DNA of 10,798 bases from an uncultured Sutterella sp. (lineage in GTDB: Bacteria; Pseudomonadota; Gammaproteobacteria; Burkholderiales; Burkholderiaceae_F). Under the pieces are notes generated by a model that was given only the letters and a program-made list of their open reading frames with translations, ran no database searches and had not been told where the DNA came from. Shown piece after piece: positions 1-5,799 of this stretch. The position numbers and the translations under genes were made by a program. How positions within the stretch are numbered: position 1 is the stretch's first letter; each line of letters opens with the position of its first letter. Location: assembly GCA_900542195.1 (NCBI GenBank), contig UQNA01000069.1, forward strand, positions 1 through 10,798. The letters are read 5' to 3'.

Positions 1-14
1 GTAATTAACAAGTA

Positions 15-38
15 AAAAGCGCTCTTCGGGGCGCTTTT
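15..38. terminator. Intrinsic terminator, UUCG tetraloop
   Basis: The arms AAAAGCGCTC and GGGCGCTTTT form a 10-bp stem (one T-G wobble) closed by a TTCG tetraloop, a very stable RNA loop. T runs lie at the end of the hairpin in both directions (four on plus, five on minus), so it could work bidirectionally. It most likely ends a gene lying off the left edge. Confidence 0.85.
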
Positions 39-478
39 CAAATTCTGACGAGCATTTAAGTATTTTTTCAAACAAGCTTATTTTTTTATCCTAATTACAG
101 TTCACTCCACGTTCAGTGCGTAACAAAAGTATTTCTAAAAGTTATTAATCAGAAAATCTTGAGGATAAATAATTCCCAATAAAATGGGGTTGAATCTTTA
201 TCTATTGATTATTAAAAATAACTTTTAAATTGCTAATAAAAGTAAGGAATGTAACAGAATAGAAAACGAGAAGAAAATAGAGAGAACGTGAAGGATCGAG
301 AGACTCAAATTTTTATTTTTTCATATAGTTTGCTAAATGTTTGTACGCTTAGTTTCGAATAAAAAATCCCAAATACAGAGTATCAGACAAACAGATCACA
401 GGGAGACTCCTAATAGTATTTACATGAAATTCAAAGAGATTTGGCCACTTACCCACTTATTAAAATATATCCGATGTT
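39..478. other. AT-rich intergenic region without a gene
   Basis: About 440 bp with frequent stops in all frames and no open frame with a ribosome binding site. A 10-bp inverted repeat of AAAAGTTATT with AATAACTTTT (about 137-146 and 217-226) is the only internal symmetry I noticed, and in such AT-rich DNA it may be chance. The segment probably carries regulatory sequence for the microprotein gene that follows. Confidence 0.5.
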
Positions 479-484
479 TATAAT
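457..484 (+). promoter_or_regulatory. Candidate promoter of the 39-aa microprotein gene
   Basis: An exact TATAAT lies at 479-484. The best upstream hexamer at a 16-bp spacing is TTATTA (457-462), a poor -35 box. Transcription would start near 491 and give a leader of about 124 nt before the ATG at 615. The -10 is convincing by sequence; the promoter as a whole is only a candidate. Confidence 0.4.
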
Positions 485-525
485 GAATTGTGTTCAGTAA
501 AGGCAAAGAAGCAGTTCGCAGAGGT

Positions 526-558
526 ATCAGTGCAGAGGTTGGAGGCTCGGGCGCTGAT
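526..558 (+). promoter_or_regulatory. Leader hairpin upstream of the microprotein gene
   Basis: ATCAGTGC (526-533) can pair with GCGCTGAT (551-558), eight pairs including one G-U, around a 17-nt purine-rich loop. The segment of about 505-575 is clearly more GC-rich than its surroundings and also holds the heptamer GCAGAGG twice (518-524 and 532-538, period 14). A structured 5' leader is a reasonable inference; no known riboswitch class is recognised. Confidence 0.35.
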
Positions 559-575
559 TCAGAAACCGCGGCGTA

Positions 576-753
576 ATTCCTTATCTGTTTTCTATGCTAT
601 TCGTGGAGGTGAATATGGAACAGCTATTACAAGAAATGTCAGCTTACAGCGATTTGCTAATCATTCTCGGAGTTTTGGTTTTAGCTATCGTAAGTCTTTA
701 TTCAAAAGTATCTGGTAAAAAACAGAAAAAATAACATTCCTTTATCTGTTTTC
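576..753 (+). repeat. Direct repeat pair flanking the microprotein gene
   Basis: A 17-18 nt sequence, ATTCCTTATCTGTTTTC (576-592) and ATTCCTTTATCTGTTTTC (736-753), occurs on both sides of the 39-codon gene and differs by one inserted T. The first copy lies in the leader, 22 nt before the ATG; the second starts one base after the stop codon. Neither is part of a transposon end that I can see. Confidence 0.65.
615..734 (+). CDS. 39-residue single-pass membrane microprotein
   Basis: The product is 39 residues. It has an amphipathic, slightly acidic start (MEQLLQEMSAYSD), one uninterrupted hydrophobic helix at about residues 14-29 (LLIILGVLVLAIVSLY) and a strongly basic tail (KVSGKKQKK), so an inner-membrane protein with the tail in the cytoplasm is expected. 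The start is fixed by a GGAGGT ribosome binding site at 605-610, 4 nt before the ATG. The gene stands alone, with a GC-richer structured leader before it and a hairpin (776-807) behind it. I do not recognise a family: length and shape resemble small regulatory subunits of membrane complexes or type I toxin peptides, but no sequence motif of either is present. Translation looks likely; function is unknown. Confidence 0.65.
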   Translation: MEQLLQEMSAYSDLLIILGVLVLAIVSLYSKVSGKKQKK

Positions 754-775
754 GTATTCTTTAAGTTTCAATCTT

Positions 776-807
776 AATTAGAAATGCATGTGCGCATTCT
801 GCTAATT
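776..807. terminator. Hairpin downstream of the microprotein gene
   Basis: AATTAG (776-781) pairs with CTAATT (802-807) and, inside, AATGC (783-787) with GCATT (794-798), giving an interrupted stem of 11 pairs. The plus-strand 3' side runs into CTTTAATTCTT, a broken T tract. It may end the microprotein mRNA, but the internal loop and weak tail make it a poor terminator. Confidence 0.4.
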
Positions 808-819
808 CTTTAATTCTTA

Positions 820-848
820 ACTAAATTTCGTCCTCCAAACGCAGTCAA
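820..848 (-). promoter_or_regulatory. Candidate antisense promoter facing the microprotein gene
   Basis: On the minus strand TTGACT (843-848) and TTTAGT (820-825) are separated by exactly 17 bp, matching 5/6 and 4/6 of the sigma-70 consensus. A transcript would start near 813 and run leftwards through the hairpin, the second direct repeat and the whole 39-codon gene as antisense RNA. No minus-strand open frame follows it closely, so a non-coding product is the natural reading. Confidence 0.4.
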
Positions 849-866
849 GAAGCCTCAAAATAATTT

Positions 867-891
867 GGACCTCGCATCATGGCCGAGGTCC
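867..891 (-). terminator. Probable terminator of the MarC-family gene
   Basis: GGACCTCG and CGAGGTCC form a perfect 8-bp GC-rich stem with a 9-nt loop, 30 bp past the stop codon of the minus-strand MarC-family gene. On that strand the stem is followed by AAATTATTTT, a weak T tract. Confidence 0.65.
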
Positions 892-921
892 TAGTAAATT
901 TCAAGATTGATTCGTCGCTCT

Positions 922-1590
922 TTAATGAGGAAGGCTGACTACCAGTTTCGTCACTAATTCTGAGACACCGGTCCACAAGATTTGGACGCCAAGGCAAAGA
1001 AGAATAAACGAGAAAATTCTTTGAATAGCATCCGAACCGGTTGCGCCGAGGCGTGCCGTGATGCGGTCTGAGTATTTAAAGCAGACAAAGATGGTGAGAG
1101 TTGTTGCTAAAGCTGCCAAATTAACGGCAAGGATATTGGTCAGATTAATTTCCGTTGAAGTACCGATAGCGGTTGCGACCGAGATAGCTCCTGGACCAAC
1201 CGTGAGAGGCAAGGTCAACGGATAAAATGCCTTAGCCATCAGCTCGTTATTAGAGATTTTTTTTGCAGGATCTACAGGAGTGTCTTCTGCTGTAGGAGCA
1301 TTCAGCATTGACCAGCCGGCGCCGAAAAGAACTAAACCGCCGCCGACTCTTAAAACACCGAGAGATATTCCAAAGAAGCTAAGGATAAAGGAACCAATCC
1401 ATAAAGACACAATGGTCATAAGGAAGCAATAGACTGCAATTCTTGCAGCAAGTTTGCCCCGGATGTCTCTTGTGGCTGATATCGTCATGGACAAAAAGAA
1501 CATCGCTCCTCCAATAGGGTTAATCACCGTTATTAGAGAGGAATAAACATACAAAAATGTATTGGAGAACTGAGATAAATTAAAATCCAT
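922..1590 (-). CDS. MarC-family integral membrane protein
   Basis: The 222-residue protein is almost entirely hydrophobic, with about six membrane segments. It has the family signatures NPIGG near residues 24-28, FYPLTLPLTVGPGAI at 122-136 and the last helix ending LCLGVQILWTGV at 198-209. MarC/UPF0056 proteins are inner-membrane proteins of about 200-220 residues, often labelled NAAT transporters. Their transport substrate is not established, and the early link of MarC to multiple antibiotic resistance was withdrawn, so no resistance role should be read from the name. Length and N terminus (NTFLYVYSSLITVINPIG) match the family, which supports this start although no clear Shine-Dalgarno precedes it. 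It is divergent from mtgA, with only 70 bp between the starts. Confidence 0.9.
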   Translation of the reverse strand: MDFNLSQFSNTFLYVYSSLITVINPIGGAMFFLSMTISATRDIRGKLAARIAVYCFLMTIVSLWIGSFILSFFGISLGVLRVGGGLVLFGAGWSMLNAPTAEDTPVDPAKKISNNELMAKAFYPLTLPLTVGPGAISVATAIGTSTEINLTNILAVNLAALATTLTIFVCFKYSDRITARLGATGSDAIQRIFSFILLCLGVQILWTGVSELVTKLVVSLPH

Positions 1591-1623
1591 GATTTGAACC
1601 GTTATTTAAATGCATACGCAGTC

Positions 1624-1651
1624 TTGATTCGGAAGCAAATATTACTCTAAT
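1624..1651 (+). promoter_or_regulatory. Candidate mtgA promoter
   Basis: TTGATT (1624-1629) and TCTAAT (1646-1651) are separated by 16 bp. Transcription would begin near 1658, about 3 nt before the mtgA ATG at 1661. This agrees with the absence of a ribosome binding site there and suggests an almost leaderless mRNA. Confidence 0.45.
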
Positions 1652-1660
1652 AGTTTTTCC

Positions 1661-2383
1661 ATGGTGAAGATAAGAAACAAAACTGGTACTTTTGCTAGAT
1701 GGATAAAGAGAGTAATGCTGGGTTTTCTTGTTCTTTTTCTCATTTTTCAAATTCACTACATCCTCAGGATTACCTGGTTTGGTTTTTTCGAACCTTCTTC
1801 TACGCCGTATATGAGGCAGGAAGAAATTCGAATGAATGAAGCATCTTTGAGAAAAATTCAATATCAGTGGGTCGATTTCTCCCAAATCTCTCCTTATTTA
1901 ATAAGAGCAGTGGTTGCAGCCGAGGATGCCAAATTTATGGAGCACTCGGGTGTACAGTGGGAAGCCGTTCGGGAGGCTTTTGTTGCCAACATTCTGAAAG
2001 ATAGAAGAGCACCCGGTGGTTCTACCCTGACTCAGCAAACGGTGAAAAATCTATTTCTCAGTCACGAGAGAAGTTACTTAAGAAAAGCGGAAGAAATATT
2101 TCTTGCGCAAATGATGGAATTGCTCTGGAGTAAAAAGAGAATTCTTGAGACTTATTTAAATATTGCTGAGTTTGGCGACGGAATTTTTGGGGTGGAGGCC
2201 GCCTCACGCTACTACTTTCATAAAAATGCTTCAAAATTGAGTAAATCTGAAAGTGTCTGGCTGGCCTCCATTCTCATCAACCCCAAAGAGTATCAGAATA
2301 GGAAAAGGACGCCTCATCTCAACCGCCGAATTAATCGAATTAATCACGACATGGAACTTGTAGAAGTCCCCTCACGAAAATAA
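1661..2383 (+). CDS. mtgA: Monofunctional biosynthetic peptidoglycan transglycosylase
   Basis: This GT51 enzyme polymerises lipid II into glycan strands on the periplasmic face of the inner membrane, without a transpeptidase domain. It has 240 residues, the usual MtgA length: a basic N terminus, one membrane anchor at about 19-35, then the catalytic domain. Visible motifs are AAEDAKFMEHSG (86-97, catalytic Glu88), GGSTLTQQTVKNLFL (119-133), the RKAEE segment (141-145) with the second conserved Glu, and KKRILETYLNIAEFGDG with GVEAASRYYF (158-186). The upstream frame closes at 1625, so ATG 1661 is the only plausible start that includes the anchor; the next ATG (codon 19) would cut off the basic N terminus. 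No Shine-Dalgarno is visible. It is transcribed alone, convergent with the small gene at 2401-2499. Confidence 0.95.
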   Translation: MVKIRNKTGTFARWIKRVMLGFLVLFLIFQIHYILRITWFGFFEPSSTPYMRQEEIRMNEASLRKIQYQWVDFSQISPYLIRAVVAAEDAKFMEHSGVQWEAVREAFVANILKDRRAPGGSTLTQQTVKNLFLSHERSYLRKAEEIFLAQMMELLWSKKRILETYLNIAEFGDGIFGVEAASRYYFHKNASKLSKSESVWLASILINPKEYQNRKRTPHLNRRINRINHDMELVEVPSRK

Positions 2384-2400
2384 ACCGGAATCTCATTGGT

Positions 2401-2499
2401 TTATTTGCGGAAAAAACTTCTGCTAAATCTGTTTGTGGTTCGAGCTTTGACTTGATACATCAAGTAGGCTTGAAGTAACGCTTTTAAAACTTTCTTCAT
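2401..2499 (-). CDS. 32-residue highly basic microprotein
   Basis: The minus-strand ATG at 2497-2499 is preceded by AAGGAGGTGATTT, a near-complete complement of the 16S rRNA 3' end, among the best ribosome binding sites in the window. The 32-residue product starts MKKVLKALLQAYLMYQVKAR and ends RFSRSFFRK. It has five Lys and four Arg and no Asp or Glu (net charge about +9), and its first 20 residues could form an amphipathic helix. It lies 84 bp downstream of the acyltransferase stop on the same strand and 17 bp from the convergent mtgA stop. No family is recognised; a membrane-surface or nucleic-acid-binding peptide are both compatible. A competing 30-codon frame starting at 2515 lacks a ribosome binding site. 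Confidence 0.6.
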   Translation of the reverse strand: MKKVLKALLQAYLMYQVKARTTNRFSRSFFRK

Positions 2500-2583
2500 A
2501 AATCACCTCCTTCATGCCTATAGTACCCTAAGTAGGGGGATTTACTTATTGATTTTTGCTCAAAACAGAACTAATTACAAATT

Positions 2584-3690
2584 TTAATTTGGACTATCAA
2601 AGAATCGCTGAATTTTTGAGTCTATCGGGGCAAGTTTCGGCATAAGGACTTGCTTGAACCACTTCCTCATATAGTGTTCTCTTCCCATTTCTATAAGAGT
2701 ACAAATGGTAAAGACTACAGTTGTCACCACCAAAGCATAAGGAATGAAATAAGGTTCATTTAAATGCTCATTGATATTAAACACAGTCTTCCAAAGCCAT
2801 GGATAGAGGGTCGGATTCTCATGTATAAGATAAACGCCGAGCATGGCTGCGGCAACTTTGTTTATCCATGGAAAATACCCGAGACGCCATTGTTTAAAAA
2901 GAATAAAAAGTCCCAGTGAGGAGAGCAGGGTAAAAATGCTCGTCATATTGGCAAAGGTAAACCAGTCAACAAATCCAATGTTCCATGAACTTCGGTTACT
3001 CATATCTGCGATCCAGATTAACCCGGCAACACACAGCCAAGGAACCGTCGCCAGGAGAACCGCTTTTAATGTAGAGAGCCGATACCTCTCTAATTTTGTT
3101 CTCAGATAAGCACCGACGAAGAAGAGATAAATAAACCAAAGAAGAGAGGAACCGTAGTACTCCGTTCTTGTGGTAATTGTAGGAATCACGGACCAAATTA
3201 GTCCAAAAACTAATATTAGAGCCAGAAGTTTCTTTTCTCCTAAGGAGCGAATGGTAAGGGTCAGGAAAGGGGAAGCGAGAATCAATACAAAATAGGCAGA
3301 AATAAACCAATAGAAATCATTTCTTATTGGAAAGAAACAACTGATTAGCCCCGACCAAGAAAATTCTTTGATTCCCACCGCGGTAAAAACTAAATAGAAG
3401 AGAAATACATAAAAGAAAGTAGAAATCCAGAGGTAAACCAAAGAACTTAGCTTGCTTATCTTATTGCAGATGAAATATCCGGTGATAAGAACAAATAAGT
3501 CGACTCCAATTTTGCCGCCGGTAGAAAATAACTGAGTGAAATAGTAGTTCCCGCTCATTGGAAAATCTCCTTTCCAGATCGGCACTCCTCCATGTACGGC
3601 AAAGTGATGAGCAACGATTAGAAACATCGCTAATATTCTTGATGCTTCAATATTTGAAAAACGTGGAACTTGGTTCGGCGCGTTGTTCAT
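2584..3690 (-). CDS. Acyltransferase-3 family membrane protein (OafA/WecH-like)
   Basis: Acyltransferase-3 proteins move acyl groups, usually acetyl, onto sugars or other envelope molecules through a multi-helix inner-membrane domain. This 368-residue protein has about ten hydrophobic segments. It shows the typical N terminus NIEASRILAMFLIVAHHF (13-30) with the conserved His pair at 28-29, then GGKIGVDLFVLITGYF (58-73), and late in the protein GVYLIHEN (285-292). The start at 3690 is preferred because GAAGGA lies 11 nt upstream and the family signature then begins 12 residues in; an in-frame ATG at 3774 would add 28 residues of no recognisable domain. The acceptor cannot be read from the sequence: no glycan or O-antigen genes are adjacent. 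Confidence 0.85.
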   Translation of the reverse strand: MNNAPNQVPRFSNIEASRILAMFLIVAHHFAVHGGVPIWKGDFPMSGNYYFTQLFSTGGKIGVDLFVLITGYFICNKISKLSSLVYLWISTFFYVFLFYLVFTAVGIKEFSWSGLISCFFPIRNDFYWFISAYFVLILASPFLTLTIRSLGEKKLLALILVFGLIWSVIPTITTRTEYYGSSLLWFIYLFFVGAYLRTKLERYRLSTLKAVLLATVPWLCVAGLIWIADMSNRSSWNIGFVDWFTFANMTSIFTLLSSLGLFILFKQWRLGYFPWINKVAAAMLGVYLIHENPTLYPWLWKTVFNINEHLNEPYFIPYALVVTTVVFTICTLIEMGREHYMRKWFKQVLMPKLAPIDSKIQRFFDSPN

Positions 3691-3961
3691 TAAATGGTTT
3701 CCTTCTTTAATTAAATTATGGATTTCCCTAATACATAGCAAAAGACCTCGGAAGATTTGAAAAATATTGCCCAAAGTGAGTATCGGACGAATTTAGTACG
3801 CAAATTAAAAAACGCGGTTAAATGTCGACAGGTAGGCAATTCCGAAAAGGGTGAAGAAAAAAGAGATTTTTTATCGCCAAAAAGCGCGAAATGGCTAAGA
3901 AAAACCCTGACGGAAACTTTAAATGCTTGTATGATTAACTATAACAGGATGGAGGGATGTT

Positions 3962-4549
3962 ATGACAGAGAGGGGCGAATACTCTCTATCCTTCCAGCAA
4001 TTTTTAAGCAAAAATGAGCGGAAGATAGAAGCGATCCACCAATCTGCCTCTCGGGTAACAGGTCAAATTAGTCACCCGGCAGAGGCTAGGTTTTCAGATC
4101 TGGGGATGTACCTGGAAGAGATAAGTCAAGTCATTGACAGGTTGCGCCAATGGAGAGCGCAGACCAAGCAGATTCTCGACGGTATCAACAAGAGGTATCC
4201 GCCGGAGAAGACCAGGGAGCTCTTGTCTCTTAAAGAATATGGAGAACTCTGTAATTTGATTGGTTTTACCGCTCAGGAGTACGTCCAACTCAATGAAAAA
4301 TACGAAAAGTTAATTTTCGGTTTGGAAGATCTTCAGTCCAGCTACTCCTATATTCATTCTGCCGACAACGAAATCAAGCTTTCTCCTCATCAAGCCGAAA
4401 TCTTGTTAGATATTCTCGAAGAATTGGATCGCGAGCATCGGCTGACAGACGAAGGGGTGGAACTTTTAGCTTACCTCTATGATGCCACTGACAAGCACCA
4501 CTCTCAGAAGCATTCAGAGCTTTCTACAACAAACAGCTCAATTAACTAA
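3962..4549 (+). CDS. Uncharacterised helical protein, 195 residues
   Basis: The ATG has a good ribosome binding site (GGAGGG, starting at 3951). The protein has no signal peptide or membrane segment, so a cytoplasmic location is expected. It is mostly charged and helix-forming, with coiled-coil-like stretches at about residues 46-75 (DLGMYLEEISQVIDRLRQW followed by a Lys/Arg-rich turn) and 102-130. The C-terminal third reads like a compact helical domain (ILLDILEELDREHRLTDEG), followed by a polar Ser/Asn-rich tail. I do not recognise a family. It is preceded by about 270 bp divergent from the acyltransferase, with no convincing promoter, and followed by about 220 bp before the next gene, so it is probably monocistronic. 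Base composition in the middle is more GC-rich than in the flanks, as for the other genes here. Confidence 0.7.
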   Translation: MTERGEYSLSFQQFLSKNERKIEAIHQSASRVTGQISHPAEARFSDLGMYLEEISQVIDRLRQWRAQTKQILDGINKRYPPEKTRELLSLKEYGELCNLIGFTAQEYVQLNEKYEKLIFGLEDLQSSYSYIHSADNEIKLSPHQAEILLDILEELDREHRLTDEGVELLAYLYDATDKHHSQKHSELSTTNSSIN

Positions 4550-4629
4550 TTTTCCAAGATTTACATTTCGGGGAAAGCCCTTTAAAAAAACACAAAACGA
4601 AAGTCTCTAGTTTTGATATCCTTACGCCT

Positions 4630-4719
4630 ATGAAACTTAACGGCACAAGAATAAAACTAATTAGTTCGGTACAAAAAATTCGACAAGGCGCGATTGCACC
4701 TAGGTTTACTATTTCTTAA
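4630..4719 (+). CDS. Possible 29-residue leader peptide
   Basis: An ATG frame of 29 codons (MKLNGTRIKLISS to the C-terminal PRFTIS) ends in TAA at 4717-4719, exactly where the 5' arm of the following terminator begins. The mRNA just before the stop is U-rich (GGUUUACUAUUUCUUAA). No Shine-Dalgarno is visible before the ATG, so translation is uncertain. The placement resembles leader peptides that couple ribosome position to an attenuator; a chance frame of this length is also possible. Confidence 0.3.
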   Translation: MKLNGTRIKLISSVQKIRQGAIAPRFTIS

Positions 4720-4745
4720 AAACGGCTTTGAAGCCGTTTTTTTTT
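4718..4745 (+). terminator. Strong intrinsic terminator or attenuator before the deaminase-pyrE operon
   Basis: AAAACGGCTT and AAGCCGTTTT pair around a very short loop, and the arm is followed by a total of nine T residues, a textbook intrinsic terminator. It ends 22 bp before the ATG of the amidohydrolase gene and 170 bp after the stop of the preceding gene. It either closes the preceding transcript or attenuates transcription of the operon. Confidence 0.9.
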
Positions 4746-4767
4746 ACATGCGGAGAGCTTTATCAAC

Positions 4768-5790
4768 ATGAATTTAGAAACACCTCTTACCATCCGCTCG
4801 ATGATTGAGCCCGTTATCAAACGAAACGGAGGATGGGTTAATACGCACGCGCATGCAGATCGTTCATTTACTCTCAGTCCTGATGTTTTACACATGCGTA
4901 AGACCTGTACTTTGCAGCAAAAGTGGGATGCCTTAGATAAGTTAAAGGCAGAATCAACGGAAGAAGATTTTTACAGAAGATTTTCTCAGTTATTTGAGCT
5001 CATGATTTCTCAGGGAGTTACTGCTTTGGGAACCTTCGTGGATATTGATCCTCAGAGTAAAGACAGAGCAATCAAAGCCGGTATTAGGGCCCGTGAACAC
5101 TATAAAGATCAGCTGGAAGTTAAGTTTGCCAATCAAACTTTGAAGGGAGTAATTCATCCGGAAGCAAAAGAATGGTTCGATATCGGTGCTGAAATGGTTG
5201 ATATCATCGGTGCTCTTCCAAAAAGAGATGAGAAAGACTACGGTAAAGGTTCCGAAGCCTTCGATATCATTCTAAGTACGGCTAAGAGATTAAATAAGAT
5301 GGTTCATGTTCACGTGGACCAGTTCAATGAGTCCTTGGAGTACGAAACTGAAGAACTTTGCATGAAGACTATTGAGCATGGAATGCAAGGTAAAGTAGTA
5401 GCTATTCATGGTATTTCTATTGCTGCTCACTCTAAGAAGTACAGACATCGTCTTTATGAACTCATGAAGCAAGCTGATGTCATGATGATTGCTTGTCCAA
5501 CTGCTTGGATTGATACTCCGCGTTCTGAGGCAATTGGTCCTGTTCACAACTCTATGACCCCGGTAGATGAGCTTGTTCCGGCTGGAATTACAGTTGCTTT
5601 AGGAACTGATAACGTCTGCGATGCTATGGTGCCGTGGAATAACGGTGATATGTGGCATGAACTCACCACATTGGCCACCGGCTGCAGATTTGACGAAATG
5701 GAAGAATTGGCAAAGATCGCCACAATTAACGGCAGAAAAGTTCTCGGTCTTCCTCCTCTTCAGAACACTGACTTCACAGTACATATTTAA
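4768..5790 (+). CDS. Cytosine-deaminase-like amidohydrolase
   Basis: This is an amidohydrolase-superfamily enzyme of the CodA type, expected to hydrolyse an amino or ring group of a pyrimidine-like base in the cytoplasm. It has 340 residues, shorter than E. coli CodA (427), mainly by lacking the C-terminal beta part. Visible metal-site residues are His27 and His29 (NTHAHAD), His182 (HVHVDQ) and Asp281 (GTDNVCD), with His214 (AIHG) where CodA has its catalytic His. The CodA Glu of the H-C-D-E motif is Gln185 here, and the CodA Asp next to the metal Asp is Asn282, so plain cytosine deamination is doubtful. GGAGAG lies 10 nt before the ATG. It is 9 bp upstream of the pyrE-like gene and almost certainly co-transcribed. 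The substrate is not known. Confidence 0.8.
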   Translation: MNLETPLTIRSMIEPVIKRNGGWVNTHAHADRSFTLSPDVLHMRKTCTLQQKWDALDKLKAESTEEDFYRRFSQLFELMISQGVTALGTFVDIDPQSKDRAIKAGIRAREHYKDQLEVKFANQTLKGVIHPEAKEWFDIGAEMVDIIGALPKRDEKDYGKGSEAFDIILSTAKRLNKMVHVHVDQFNESLEYETEELCMKTIEHGMQGKVVAIHGISIAAHSKKYRHRLYELMKQADVMMIACPTAWIDTPRSEAIGPVHNSMTPVDELVPAGITVALGTDNVCDAMVPWNNGDMWHELTTLATGCRFDEMEELAKIATINGRKVLGLPPLQNTDFTVHI

Positions 5791-5799
5791 GGAAAGAGA

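Noticed and set aside
488..718. 76-codon plus-strand frame starting with TTG
   Set aside because: No ribosome binding site, and the composition changes abruptly along its length. Its second half overlaps the much better 39-codon membrane microprotein in another frame.
1580..1885. 101-codon minus-strand frame
   Set aside because: Antisense to the start of mtgA and overlapping the MarC-family start; low-complexity basic product with no domain.
2423..2515. Alternative 30-codon minus-strand frame overlapping the basic microprotein
   Set aside because: No ribosome binding site before its ATG at 2515, whereas the other frame has a near-perfect one.
3757..4017. 86-codon plus-strand frame
   Set aside because: TTG start without ribosome binding site, overlaps the well-supported gene at 3962, and the product has no family-like pattern.
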